Origin: Moraxellaceae bacterium
GTDB lineage: Bacteria; Pseudomonadota; Gammaproteobacteria; Pseudomonadales; Moraxellaceae
DNA: 64,000 nucleotides
Direction of reading: 5' to 3'
Assembly (NCBI GenBank): GCA_029267635.1
Contig: JAJUIK010000008.1
Coordinates: 1-64,000, forward strand
The translations under genes were made by a program, and so were the position numbers. Position 1 is the first letter of the stretch; the number at the start of each line of letters is the position of its first letter. Shown in pieces: positions 17,787-25,819 of the stretch. Under the pieces are notes generated by a model. That model did no database searches. It was given only the letters and a program-made list of their open reading frames with translations, and was not told the origin of the DNA.

Positions 17787-18473
17787 ATGAAAAAGTCACC
17801 GTGGATCGTCAGTTTATTGACTTTAACTACGTTGGGTAGTTTAACGGCCTGCTCTACGACCGAGACCTCCCGAACCATCCAGGCACCTCAAGTTACAGCA
17901 GCCACCTCTTCGTATAAATATACCGGCGTCAAAACACCTGTTTCTATTGGCAAGTTTGATAACCGTTCCAGTTATATGCGGGGTATTTTCTCAGACAATG
18001 TCGATCGTTTAGGTGGTCAAGCTAAAACGATTCTGGAAACCCATCTACAGCAAACGGGTTATTTCTCTGTCCTCAACCGCGATAATCTGTCTGAAATGAA
18101 ACAAGAGGTGGGGTATAGCCAGACGAGCCAAGCGATTAAAGGTGCACGTTATATTATTACCGGTGATGTCTCTGAATTTGGTCGCAAAGAGGTGGGGGAT
18201 CATCAATTATTTGGTATTTTGGGGCGCGGTAAATCACAAGTGGCCTATGCCAAAGTCAACCTGAATATTGTTGATGTTAAAAGTTCTGAAATTGTACATT
18301 CTGTACAAGGTGCGGGCGAGTATGCCTTAAGTGAGCGAGAAGTGCTGGGTTTTGGCAGTACCGCTTCCTATGACTCTACCTTAAATGGCAAAGTATTGGA
18401 TTTGGCCATCCGTGAAGCCGTCAATCATCTGGTTGCTGATCTGCAGTCCCAACAATGGAATTTGCAAAAATAA
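17787..18473 (+). CDS. CsgG/HfaB-family lipoprotein
   Basis: Outer-membrane-type lipoprotein of 228 aa. The signal peptide ends in the lipobox LTAC (Cys22). Residues 50-215 follow the CsgG fold pattern: VSIGKFDNRS, then FSVLNRDNLSEMKQE, and ARYIITGDVSEFG. CsgG makes the secretion channel for curli, but no csgA, csgB, csgE or csgF is nearby and the protein is shorter than CsgG (about 277 aa). It starts a three-gene cassette with the DUF4810 and DUF799 lipoproteins (16 and -4 bases apart), an arrangement seen in other gammaproteobacteria. The secreted cargo, if any, is unknown. Confidence 0.85.
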   Translation: MKKSPWIVSLLTLTTLGSLTACSTTETSRTIQAPQVTAATSSYKYTGVKTPVSIGKFDNRSSYMRGIFSDNVDRLGGQAKTILETHLQQTGYFSVLNRDNLSEMKQEVGYSQTSQAIKGARYIITGDVSEFGRKEVGDHQLFGILGRGKSQVAYAKVNLNIVDVKSSEIVHSVQGAGEYALSEREVLGFGSTASYDSTLNGKVLDLAIREAVNHLVADLQSQQWNLQK

Positions 18474-18489
18474 GATTAGGTCGCAGTAT

Positions 18490-18858
18490 ATGATTAGACA
18501 GTTTGTGTTATCTGCCACCTTGCTGAGTCTGGCAGGTTGTGTGAGTACACCAAAAACCTTGTATCAATGGGGCTCATTTCAGGAACAGACTTATCTGATG
18601 TACAGTGCGCCGGGCAAAGTCCAGCCGCAAGATCAGATTTTGAAACTGGAAAGTGAGATTGAAAAAGCCAAAGGAAGTGGTGCCGCCGTGCCTCCAGGCT
18701 TATATGCTCATTTGGGCTTGCTATTGATGAATGAAGGCAATCTGGTTCGTGCAGGTGAATACTTGGAACTTGAACGGCAAACCTATCCAGAATCTCAAGT
18801 GTTGATGAACCGGTTGTTGGGCAAACTGAAGCCAAACACTGCAGGAGTGACAAAATGA
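18490..18858 (+). CDS. DUF4810-domain lipoprotein
   Basis: Predicted lipoprotein of 122 aa. I start it at the ATG at 18490 (signal MIRQFVLSATLLSLAGC, lipobox LAGC, Cys17); the open frame upstream runs inside the previous gene. After the Cys comes the family opening TPKTLYQWGSF, then a helical TPR-like region (PPGLYAHLGLLLMNEGN, ERQTYPESQVLM). It overlaps the start of the next gene by four bases (ATGA), which indicates translational coupling. Members occur almost only between a CsgG-like and a DUF799 lipoprotein, so they probably form one complex. The function is unknown. Confidence 0.84.
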   Translation: MIRQFVLSATLLSLAGCVSTPKTLYQWGSFQEQTYLMYSAPGKVQPQDQILKLESEIEKAKGSGAAVPPGLYAHLGLLLMNEGNLVRAGEYLELERQTYPESQVLMNRLLGKLKPNTAGVTK

Positions 18859-19532
18859 AAAAAAATGTCTGGTCTGCTGTGTTGATGGGCGCCTGTATTT
18901 TGCCACTTGCGGCATGTACGACTGCACCAAAGGTTCAAAAGGATATTTCTGCTTACCAAAACCATATGCCACGTTCTATTCTGGTATTACCACCAGTGAA
19001 TGATACGCCGGATACCCGTGCTTATTATGGCTACTGGTCAACCGTCGCGAGACCGGTGGCAGAGGCGGGATATTATGTCTTTCCTTTATCCGTGGTGGAA
19101 ACCATGTTTAAAGAAAATGGCATTACGAATGGACATGATGCCCAAGCCATCTCACCTCAAAAATTACAGGAAATTTTTGGTGCTGATGCCGCTTTGTATA
19201 TCCGGATCAAAGAATATGGTTCCAAATACCAAGTCCTGCAAACCACTGCCATTGTTGCAGCAGAAGCAAAACTGGTGGATTTAAAAACCGGAACGATCCT
19301 TTGGGAAGGGAAGCAACAGGCGGTACAGGCCAGTGATGGCGGAAATAATGGGCTTGCTGGTATGTTGATCAGCGCGATTGTCGATCAGGTTGCGAATCAT
19401 TTGCAGGATCGAGCGCATATGTTATCCCATCAACTGAATCAGCTGTTGTTTACGCCCAAACGTGATCCGGGAGTGGGATTGTTGTATGGACCGCGTTCGC
19501 CAAATTTCCAGCAAGATGGTGTGGTGAAATAA
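18855..19532 (+). CDS. DUF799 (GNA1162-type) lipoprotein
   Basis: Predicted lipoprotein of 225 aa with signal MKKNVWSAVLMGACILPLAAC (lipobox LAAC, Cys21). The body (HMPRSILVLPPVNDTPDTRA, then GYYVFPLSVVETMFKENG and LYIRIKEYGSKY) belongs to DUF799, typified by the meningococcal antigen GNA1162. The family resembles small periplasmic domains of transport machineries. It is the last gene of the cassette and is followed by a terminator at 19582-19611. Like its two partners it is lipid-anchored, so the three may make an envelope assembly. Confidence 0.85.
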   Translation: MKKNVWSAVLMGACILPLAACTTAPKVQKDISAYQNHMPRSILVLPPVNDTPDTRAYYGYWSTVARPVAEAGYYVFPLSVVETMFKENGITNGHDAQAISPQKLQEIFGADAALYIRIKEYGSKYQVLQTTAIVAAEAKLVDLKTGTILWEGKQQAVQASDGGNNGLAGMLISAIVDQVANHLQDRAHMLSHQLNQLLFTPKRDPGVGLLYGPRSPNFQQDGVVK

Positions 19533-19581
19533 CAATTGAAACCCTTCAGTGCTTTGTGGGCACAGACCGCAACTGATTTGA

Positions 19582-19612
19582 AAAAACGGGTTCCTGAGTG
19601 AACTCGTTTTTT
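19582..19612 (+). terminator. Terminator of the three-lipoprotein operon
   Basis: AAAAACGGGTTC (19582-19593) pairs with GAACTCGTTTTT (19600-19611) with one G-T wobble and a 6-base loop, followed by T residues. Confidence 0.85.
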
Positions 19613-19965
19613 ATTCAAATTTTGCTTAATCATTCAGGTGAAGGGTGAGATATGCGGTGATCTGTTTTTGTAAAAAGAAGATAAAAGTTTAGGATTTGAT
19701 AGATTTTGAGCTGTATTTCGGGCTAAAAGTTCATTGTCGACTTCAATTCAACATTCGCTTTCATTCAACTTTTCTGAATTTTTTACTTGTGAAGATTTGG
19801 CTTATATGGGGTAGCGTTGAGCTTGCTAGAGCGGGATAACTCATGGTTATAAAAACAACTGCCTGTTTTTAAATCTGAATCCATCAAAGTTGTATTGCGC
19901 AACATTTGAAAGCTAACTATTGTTATACTGTTGAGCATAAACGATTCTGCAGGGGCTGCATTACA
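19613..19965. other. Upstream region of pheA
   Basis: About 350 bases without a supported gene. It contains an AT-rich inverted repeat AAAAACA/TGTTTTT (19851-19870) and the pheA extended -10 at 19921-19929. Nothing else could be identified. Confidence 0.5.
19921..19929 (+). promoter_or_regulatory. Extended -10 promoter of pheA
   Basis: TGTTATACT (TATACT at 19924-19929 with TGn in front). The predicted start of transcription near 19936 gives a leader of about 30 bases before the ATG at 19966, too short for a leader-peptide attenuator. Confidence 0.5.
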
Positions 19966-21075
19966 ATGATCCAAGATGATCAGAACTCTTCGACTTCTCT
20001 AGATTTAGCACAAATTCGCAATGATATTGATGCTGTTGACCAGCAAATTCAGGATTTATTAAATCGTCGAGCGCGTTTGGCCGAAGCGGTAGCAAAAGCC
20101 AAATTTGCATCCGAAGAGAACCCATTGTTTTACCGCCCTGAACGTGAAGCGCAAGTGCTGCGTAAAGTGATGGAACGTAATACTGGTCCCTTGTCTGATC
20201 TGACCATGGCACGTTTATTTCGTGAAATCATGTCTGCCTGTCTGGCACTCGAAGCCCCACAAAGTATTGCATTCTTAGGTCCTGAAGGGACCTTTACCCA
20301 AGCGGCAGCTTTAAAGCACTTTGGCCAGGATGCCTTGGTTCGTCCTTTGCCAACCATTGATGAAGTGTTCCGTGAAGTGGAAGCGGGCAGTGCGCATTAT
20401 GGTGTTGTGCCTGTTGAAAACTCATCTGAAGGTGTGGTTAATCACACGCTGGATTGTTTCAAAAGCTCAAGCCTGAATGTGATTGGTGAAGTGGAACTGC
20501 GTATTCACCATCAATTTTTAGTGTCAGAAAACACCCGTAAAGACAGCATTAAACAGATTTATGCCCATCAGCAAACTTTGGCACAGTGCCGTCAATGGCT
20601 CGATGCCCATTATCCGGGCGTAGAACGTGTTGCGCTCAGTTCCAATGCTGAAGCTGCACGCCGTATCCGTAATGAATGGCACTCCGCAGCGATTGCTTCC
20701 GATATCGCAGCGCAGATGTATGATCTGGAAATTCTGCATAGCAACATTGAAGACAATCCGGAAAATACCACGCGTTTTCTGGTGATTGGCCGTGAAAAAG
20801 TACCCGCAAGTGGCAACGACAAGACCTCCCTGCTGATTTCTGCGCATGATCGTGCAGGTGCCTTACTGGATATTCTGGCACCATTTGCTAAACACGGCAT
20901 TAGTCTGACCAGTATTGAAACCCGTCCAGCCTTGCCTGAAAAATGGGCCTATGTGTTCTTTATTGATCTAGAGGGGCATATTGAGCAGGCAAATGTGGCG
21001 GCTGCGATTGAAGAAATCCGCCCATTGGTGAAAGAGCTGCGTGTACTCGGTTCTTATCCGGCGGCAGTACTCTAA
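19966..21075 (+). CDS. pheA: Bifunctional chorismate mutase/prephenate dehydratase (P-protein)
   Basis: Converts chorismate to prephenate and then phenylpyruvate on the way to phenylalanine. The ATG at 19966 follows AGGGG and gives 369 aa. Domains: AroQ-type chorismate mutase at about 12-98 (IRNDIDAVDQQIQDLLNRRA), prephenate dehydratase at about 104-280 (FLGPEGTFT, PVENSSEGVV, and NTTRFLVIG near its end), and an ACT regulatory domain at about 290-365 (AGALLDILAPF). The ACT ESRP motif reads ETRP here. The gene heads a block with hisC and tyrA-aroA; a hairpin at 21089-21112 may cut transcription between pheA and hisC. Confidence 0.95.
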   Translation: MIQDDQNSSTSLDLAQIRNDIDAVDQQIQDLLNRRARLAEAVAKAKFASEENPLFYRPEREAQVLRKVMERNTGPLSDLTMARLFREIMSACLALEAPQSIAFLGPEGTFTQAAALKHFGQDALVRPLPTIDEVFREVEAGSAHYGVVPVENSSEGVVNHTLDCFKSSSLNVIGEVELRIHHQFLVSENTRKDSIKQIYAHQQTLAQCRQWLDAHYPGVERVALSSNAEAARRIRNEWHSAAIASDIAAQMYDLEILHSNIEDNPENTTRFLVIGREKVPASGNDKTSLLISAHDRAGALLDILAPFAKHGISLTSIETRPALPEKWAYVFFIDLEGHIEQANVAAAIEEIRPLVKELRVLGSYPAAVL

Positions 21076-21088
21076 ATTTCTTTTCGGT

Positions 21089-21112
21089 GGCCGGCATGCC
21101 GGTCCCTTTTTT
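21089..21112 (+). terminator. Hairpin between pheA and hisC
   Basis: The palindromic core CCGGCATGCCGG (21091-21102) is extended by GG and TC on its flanks and followed by CCTTTTTT. It looks like a short terminator or processing site inside the operon, so hisC may be transcribed at a lower level. Confidence 0.55.
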
Positions 21113-21142
21113 GCTGTTAGCTAAAATTATTGGAAGTGTGAA

Positions 21143-22234
21143 ATGACATTTGTCCCTGCGAATGAAGGCATTGAAAAATTAAAACCTTATCAACCGGGTA
21201 AGCCAATCAGTGAGCTTGAGCGTGAGTTAGGGATTACTAATATTGTCAAACTGGCTTCAAATGAGAATCCATTGGGCTGTTCAGACAAAGTCAAAGAAGC
21301 GGTTGCTGCAGAACTGGCTGAAATTGGCCGTTATCCAGACGGTGGCGGTTTTATCCTGAAAGACCAGATTCAGCAACAATTTGGCTTTGCACACGACCGT
21401 ATTACCTTGGGTAATGGTTCAAATGACCTGCTAGAAATGTTTGCCCGTGCTTTCGTTTCAGAAAAAGATTCTGTGGTATATAGCCAGCACGCATTTGCCG
21501 TGTATGCCTTGGTGACTCAAGCGATTCATGCTGAAGCGATTGAAGTTCCTGCGAAAGGCTTTGCGCACGACCTCGATGCGATGGCGGCTGCAATCAAGGA
21601 CAATACCAAATTGGTGTTTATTGCCAACCCGAATAACCCAACAGGCACCTGGTTTGAAGAAGCCGAATTTGAAGCCTTCATGCAAAAAGTTCCGGCCAAT
21701 GTGATTGTAGTTCTTGATGAAGCCTATGTGGAATATTTCCCTGAAAACTTCAACAGCCTGAAATATCTTGAGCAATATCCGAACCTGATCGTCAGCCGTA
21801 CTTTGTCCAAGTGCTATGGCTTGGCTGCCTTACGTGTCGGTTTTGCTTTGGCATCAAAAGAAGTAACGGATTACTTGAACCGTATCCGTCAGCCATTTAA
21901 CGTCAACCATTTAGCCATGGTGGCTGCGGTCGCTGCATTGAAAGATGAAGCCTTCATCGAGAAATCACGTGAAGTGAACAAAGCCGGCATGAAACAGCTC
22001 GAAGAAGGCTTTAAGGCCTTGGGTCTGAATTATGTGCCATCACGCGCCAACTTTATCTTGGTCGATGTGCAGGCTGATCCAGGACAAACCTTTAATGCGT
22101 TATTAAAAGAAGGTGTGATCGTGCGTCCAGTCGGAATTAGCAACCATTTGCGTGTTTCGATCGGTACAGAAGCAGAAAATGCCAAGTTCCTGACTGCACT
22201 GGCAAAAGTGTTGGGCTTAGAGGCAAAAGCTTAA
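21143..22234 (+). CDS. hisC: Histidinol-phosphate/aromatic aminotransferase
   Basis: PLP-dependent aminotransferase (fold type I), 363 aa. SNENPLG (residues 39-45), ANPNNPTGT (161-169) and LDEAY (191-195) are the PLP-pocket motifs, and Lys223 in SRTLSKCYGLAALRVGF binds the cofactor. The enzyme belongs to the HisC family; its place between pheA and tyrA-aroA suggests that its main task is transamination of phenylpyruvate or hydroxyphenylpyruvate (a HisC2-type role), with histidine synthesis possible. GGAAG precedes the ATG by 8 bases. The next gene starts three bases after its stop. Confidence 0.93.
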   Translation: MTFVPANEGIEKLKPYQPGKPISELERELGITNIVKLASNENPLGCSDKVKEAVAAELAEIGRYPDGGGFILKDQIQQQFGFAHDRITLGNGSNDLLEMFARAFVSEKDSVVYSQHAFAVYALVTQAIHAEAIEVPAKGFAHDLDAMAAAIKDNTKLVFIANPNNPTGTWFEEAEFEAFMQKVPANVIVVLDEAYVEYFPENFNSLKYLEQYPNLIVSRTLSKCYGLAALRVGFALASKEVTDYLNRIRQPFNVNHLAMVAAVAALKDEAFIEKSREVNKAGMKQLEEGFKALGLNYVPSRANFILVDVQADPGQTFNALLKEGVIVRPVGISNHLRVSIGTEAENAKFLTALAKVLGLEAKA

Positions 22235-22237
22235 ACC

Positions 22238-24484
22238 ATGGCACACCCACTGTTTGAAAAAGTTGCATTTATCGGGCTGGGGCTGATTGGCTCCAGTCTG
22301 GCTCGAGTGATTGCTGCTGAACAACTGGCAGATTGCGTGGTTGCTTCGGCACGTTCGCAAAAAACCTTGGATGATGCCAAAGCCCTAGGCTTGATTCAGC
22401 AAGGCTTTAGTAATCCTGCCGAAGCGGTACAAGGCGCTGACCTTGTGGTACTGGCTTTGCCAGTACGCGCGACGCAAAAAGTGCTGGAAGCGATCAAGCC
22501 ATATTTGTCTGAACATACCATTTTAACGGATGTTGGCAGTACCAAAGGCAATGTGGTAGAAGCGGCCAAAGCCGTGTTTGGTGAACAGCTGCCAGCCGGT
22601 TTTGTGCCGGGGCATCCGATTGCAGGCAGTGAACATACTGGCGTACATGCGGGTAAAGTGGATCTGTTTGCCAATCACAAGGTGATCCTGACCCCTTTGC
22701 CGACGAGTGCCGATTGGGCGGTGCAAAAACTGATTCATCTGTGGGCTGCAGCCAAAGCAGAAGTGATTTGTATGGATGTCGAAAAGCACGATGAAGTGCT
22801 GGCCCATACCAGTCATCTTCCGCACCTGATGGCCTTTAACCTGGTGGAGCAATTGGCCAACCGCCAGGATAATCTCGATATTTTCCGTTATGCTGCAGGC
22901 GGATTCCGTGATTTTTCGCGCATTGCCGCGAGCGATCCGCAAATGTGGCATGACATTTTCTTTGCCAATAAGAAAGCCATTTTAAATGCCGTAGATGGTT
23001 TTGAGCAGCAGCTCGCCATCCTGCGTAAAATGATTGAAGACGAAGATTCGCAGGCGATTATGGGCTTACTAGGACATGCCCAGGCTGCGCGTCAGCACTT
23101 CAACCATATGCTAGCCCAGAAACCCTTGATGGAGAACAATAAGGTGACACAACAATTTACCATTTTGCCGGGACAGAAGACATTTAAAGGTAAATTTACC
23201 GTGCCAGGTGACAAGTCTGTGTCACATCGTTCCATCATGTTTGGTGCGATTGCGGAAGGCACTACTCATGTGACCGGTTTCCTTGAGGGTGAAGATGCCT
23301 TGGCGACTTTGCAGGCATTCCGTGATATGGGCGTGAGCATTGAAGGGCCAAAAAATGGTGAAGTGACCATTCATGGCGTGGGCATGCACGGCTTGAAACA
23401 ACCGGCGGGCGTGTTGTACATGGGCAACTCAGGCACCAGTATGCGTTTGCTCTCGGGCATGTTGTCGGCACAGGCCTTTGATACCGTGATGACCGGTGAT
23501 GCATCCCTGTCAAAACGTCCAATGGAACGGATTGCTAAACCATTGCGTTTGATGGGTGCCAAGATTCAGACTACGGGTGAGAAAGGCACACCACCAGTGA
23601 GCATCACGGGCAATCAGCCATTGAAAGGCATCGATTATGATTTGCCAATGGCCTCCGCACAGGTGAAATCCGGTATTTTACTCGCAGGTCTATGGGCAGA
23701 AGGTGAAACTTCAGTGACTGAACCAGAACCAACCCGTGACCATACTGAACGCATGCTGCGTGCCTTTGGTTATGAAGTGAAAACTGAAGGCAACCGTATT
23801 AGCCTGCAAGGCGGCGGTAAGTTGGTCGGCACTGACATTCAGGTGCCATCCGATATTTCTTCAGCGGCGTTCTTTATGGTCGGTGCAGCAATCACCGAAG
23901 GCTCGGATGTGACCCTGGAAGCCGTGGGTATTAACCCGACGCGTACCGGTGTGATTGAAATCCTGAAACAGATGGGTGCAGACATTAGCGTGGAAAATGA
24001 ACGCATTGCTGGTGGTGAGCCGATTGCGGATATCCGTATCCGTGGTAGCCGTACCCTGAAAGGTATTCACATGCCTGAAGATCAGGTGCCATTGGCGATT
24101 GATGAATTCCCGGCCTTGTTTATTGCCGCAGCGTGCGCGGAAGGCCAGACGGTATTGACCGGTGCGGCTGAACTGCGTGTGAAAGAGTCTGACCGTATCC
24201 AGGTGATGGCTGATGGTTTGCAAGCGATGGGTATTGACTGTACCCCAACGGCTGACGGCATTATCATTGAAGGGAAAGGCAAAGATGGTGACTGGTCTGC
24301 GATTTTCCAAGGTGCGCAGATTGAATCACACCATGACCACCGTATCGCCATGAGCTTCAGTATGGCGGGCTTACGTACTACAGGTGAAATTACCATTGTG
24401 GGTACAGAAACCGTCGCGACCAGCTTTCCTACCTTTACTGAGCTGGCCAATCAAGCTGGATTAACCATTCAGGTCAGTAACTAA
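22238..24484 (+). CDS. tyrA-aroA: Fused prephenate dehydrogenase / EPSP synthase
   Basis: Two enzymes of aromatic amino-acid synthesis in a single 748-residue chain. Residues 1-295 are TyrA (NAD-binding GLGLIGSS at 13-20, HPIAGSEHTG), which makes hydroxyphenylpyruvate from prephenate. Residues from about 303 are AroA, which joins shikimate-3-phosphate and PEP: GDKSVSHRS at 324-332, GNSGTSMRLL, PMASAQVKS, ELRVKESDR and HHDHRIAMSF. The AroA half resembles the class II (CP4-like) enzymes more than E. coli AroA, but it keeps Gly in GNSGTSMR where CP4 has Ala. The fusion is known in Acinetobacter, Pseudomonas and relatives. The gene is tightly coupled to hisC, and a terminator follows. Confidence 0.95.
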   Translation: MAHPLFEKVAFIGLGLIGSSLARVIAAEQLADCVVASARSQKTLDDAKALGLIQQGFSNPAEAVQGADLVVLALPVRATQKVLEAIKPYLSEHTILTDVGSTKGNVVEAAKAVFGEQLPAGFVPGHPIAGSEHTGVHAGKVDLFANHKVILTPLPTSADWAVQKLIHLWAAAKAEVICMDVEKHDEVLAHTSHLPHLMAFNLVEQLANRQDNLDIFRYAAGGFRDFSRIAASDPQMWHDIFFANKKAILNAVDGFEQQLAILRKMIEDEDSQAIMGLLGHAQAARQHFNHMLAQKPLMENNKVTQQFTILPGQKTFKGKFTVPGDKSVSHRSIMFGAIAEGTTHVTGFLEGEDALATLQAFRDMGVSIEGPKNGEVTIHGVGMHGLKQPAGVLYMGNSGTSMRLLSGMLSAQAFDTVMTGDASLSKRPMERIAKPLRLMGAKIQTTGEKGTPPVSITGNQPLKGIDYDLPMASAQVKSGILLAGLWAEGETSVTEPEPTRDHTERMLRAFGYEVKTEGNRISLQGGGKLVGTDIQVPSDISSAAFFMVGAAITEGSDVTLEAVGINPTRTGVIEILKQMGADISVENERIAGGEPIADIRIRGSRTLKGIHMPEDQVPLAIDEFPALFIAAACAEGQTVLTGAAELRVKESDRIQVMADGLQAMGIDCTPTADGIIIEGKGKDGDWSAIFQGAQIESHHDHRIAMSFSMAGLRTTGEITIVGTETVATSFPTFTELANQAGLTIQVSN

Positions 24485-24524
24485 TCGGTAATTGATTCAA
24501 AAACTGAAGGCAAGATTATCCGAG

Positions 24525-24556
24525 AAACAGCCAGGCAAATGCTTGGCTGTTTGCAT
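24525..24556 (+). terminator. Terminator of the aromatic operon
   Basis: Stem AAACAGCCA (24525-24533) with TGGCTGTTT (24544-24552), extended inwards by three more pairs around a 4-base loop. The trailing T run is short. Confidence 0.65.
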
Positions 24557-24572
24557 TTTATTGCTTATGCTA

Positions 24573-24602
24573 ATCCCCGATAACGATAATACCCTTGGGG
24601 AT
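24573..24602 (+). promoter_or_regulatory. Hairpin that could cover the ribosome-binding site of the next gene
   Basis: ATCCCC (24573-24578) pairs with GGGGAT (24597-24602). The GGGGA arm is the likely ribosome-binding site of the gene that starts at 24608. A promoter-like TTGGCT (24543-24548), 17 bases, TATGCT (24566-24571) precedes it and overlaps the aroA terminator. Confidence 0.35.
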
Positions 24603-24607
24603 ACGAG

Positions 24608-24973
24608 ATGAAAAAATTACAATTTACCGCCCATCCAGATTCAACGTCTTCTGCTTATCCCTCCCAAACCCAAGCACAGGTTGCTTCCGTATTGTCTGAG
24701 CAGCTTGCACATTACGGTTTTGACACGACTACTGTCACTGAAACCCCAAATCAGTTGCAGGTCAGTGTCGAGAGTCGGACATTGCCCTTATCTGTGAGCT
24801 GTCAAAAGCGTGACGAGGACGGGCATCTGGTCTGCGAAATTTCGGCTCATCCGCAACAGGAACAGGACTGGTTTGATAAGATTGCAACGGAAAGCGTGGT
24901 GAAACAGCTAGCGCAAGCGGTAGAAAACAGCCTGAAAAGTGACGACCGTTTTAGCGGGTTTGAGTGGAAGTAA
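24608..24973 (+). CDS. Hypothetical protein, 121 aa
   Basis: I do not recognise this protein. It is soluble, with no signal peptide or membrane segment, and has two cysteines (Cys84 and Cys95 or nearby) in the middle. The N-terminal third is Ser/Thr/Gln-rich and the C-terminal third is helical (SVVKQLAQAVENSLKS). The pattern of two short beta-rich and helical segments suggests a small alpha/beta fold. The gene has its own promoter-like sequence and its own terminator, so it is an independent unit between tyrA-aroA and the hydrolase gene. The coding call is supported by start-site placement and the flanking terminator. Confidence 0.75.
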   Translation: MKKLQFTAHPDSTSSAYPSQTQAQVASVLSEQLAHYGFDTTTVTETPNQLQVSVESRTLPLSVSCQKRDEDGHLVCEISAHPQQEQDWFDKIATESVVKQLAQAVENSLKSDDRFSGFEWK

Positions 24974-24996
24974 AAGGCATTGATCTGAAAAATCCT

Positions 24997-25022
24997 AAAA
25001 AAGCAGCGTTTGCTGCTTTTTT
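24997..25022 (+). terminator. Terminator of the 121-aa protein gene
   Basis: AAAAAAGCAGC (24997-25007), loop GTTT, GCTGCTTTTTT (25012-25022). The perfect stem can act in both directions and also serves the convergent hydrolase gene. Confidence 0.92.
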
Positions 25023-25058
25023 GATATCTTACTGAATGAAATGTTTAGACATTAAATT

Positions 25059-25697
25059 TTAGCGCGTAGGACTCAGCAGAAAGCGTTTGATTTCATGACG
25101 GAGCTGCTTGAGATAACCGGTAAAGAAATGATTGGCTCCCGGTAAAATCGTGATGGGATGTTTTTGTGGCGCTGCCCAGGCAATTAAATCCGAAAGCAGG
25201 GTAATGTCATCCTGTTCGCCGTGCAAAAACAGCAGATCACCCTGAATGTCTGGAGTCTGATAATGGCGTAAACCAATGACACTCCCTGTCGGTAGACCAC
25301 ACAGAATCAGTTGTCGTGGCTGTTGAGCCACGTCCAGACTGGCTTGACATTTGGCCAGCACATGCGCACCAAAGCTGAAACCACCGGCATAAAAAGGCAA
25401 ATCTGGATACAGGTTTCTTAAGTGCGCAATCACGGCCAAAATATCTTGTGTTTCCCCAAAGCCATCATCATGTACGCCAGCGCTTTGACCTGAACCACGG
25501 AAACTTGGACGATAGACCACATAGTCTTGTTCCACAAAAATCTGCGCCAGCAGGGCAGGCACTTTATGCTGTGGGTTGCCGCCTTGTAGCGGATGAGGGT
25601 GGCAAACGACCGCGAAGCCTTTGATTTTATCCTGCGGTGAATCAACAAAAATTTCAATTTGACCGACAGGACCAGGGATAAAAATTTGTTCAGACAT
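25059..25697 (-). CDS. Alpha/beta hydrolase
   Basis: Cytoplasmic hydrolase of 212 aa. The nucleophile motif is GFSFGAH (Ser near residue 109), followed by Asp in HGEQDDIT and His in GANHFF, a complete Ser-Asp-His triad. HPHPLQGGNPQHK near residues 33-45 supplies the oxyanion region and is typical of a proteobacterial family of small hydrolases often annotated as esterase or dienelactone-hydrolase-like. There is no signal peptide. The substrate is unknown. It is divergent from yaaA, with about 120 bases between the starts. Confidence 0.85.
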   Translation of the reverse strand: MSEQIFIPGPVGQIEIFVDSPQDKIKGFAVVCHPHPLQGGNPQHKVPALLAQIFVEQDYVVYRPSFRGSGQSAGVHDDGFGETQDILAVIAHLRNLYPDLPFYAGGFSFGAHVLAKCQASLDVAQQPRQLILCGLPTGSVIGLRHYQTPDIQGDLLFLHGEQDDITLLSDLIAWAAPQKHPITILPGANHFFTGYLKQLRHEIKRFLLSPTR

Positions 25698-25819
25698 ACA
25701 GGCACAGGAGAAAATGGAAGAAGGAATATTTTACTGCCTTGACGCAACAAAAACACAAAGTGGCGTTAAAATGAGCCGACTGTTATCGTTTGATTCATTA
25801 TTATTTGACCAGGTTATCC

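Noticed and set aside
22396..24450. Several long antisense frames within tyrA-aroA
   Set aside because: They mirror the codon structure of a well-supported gene and have no independent start signals.
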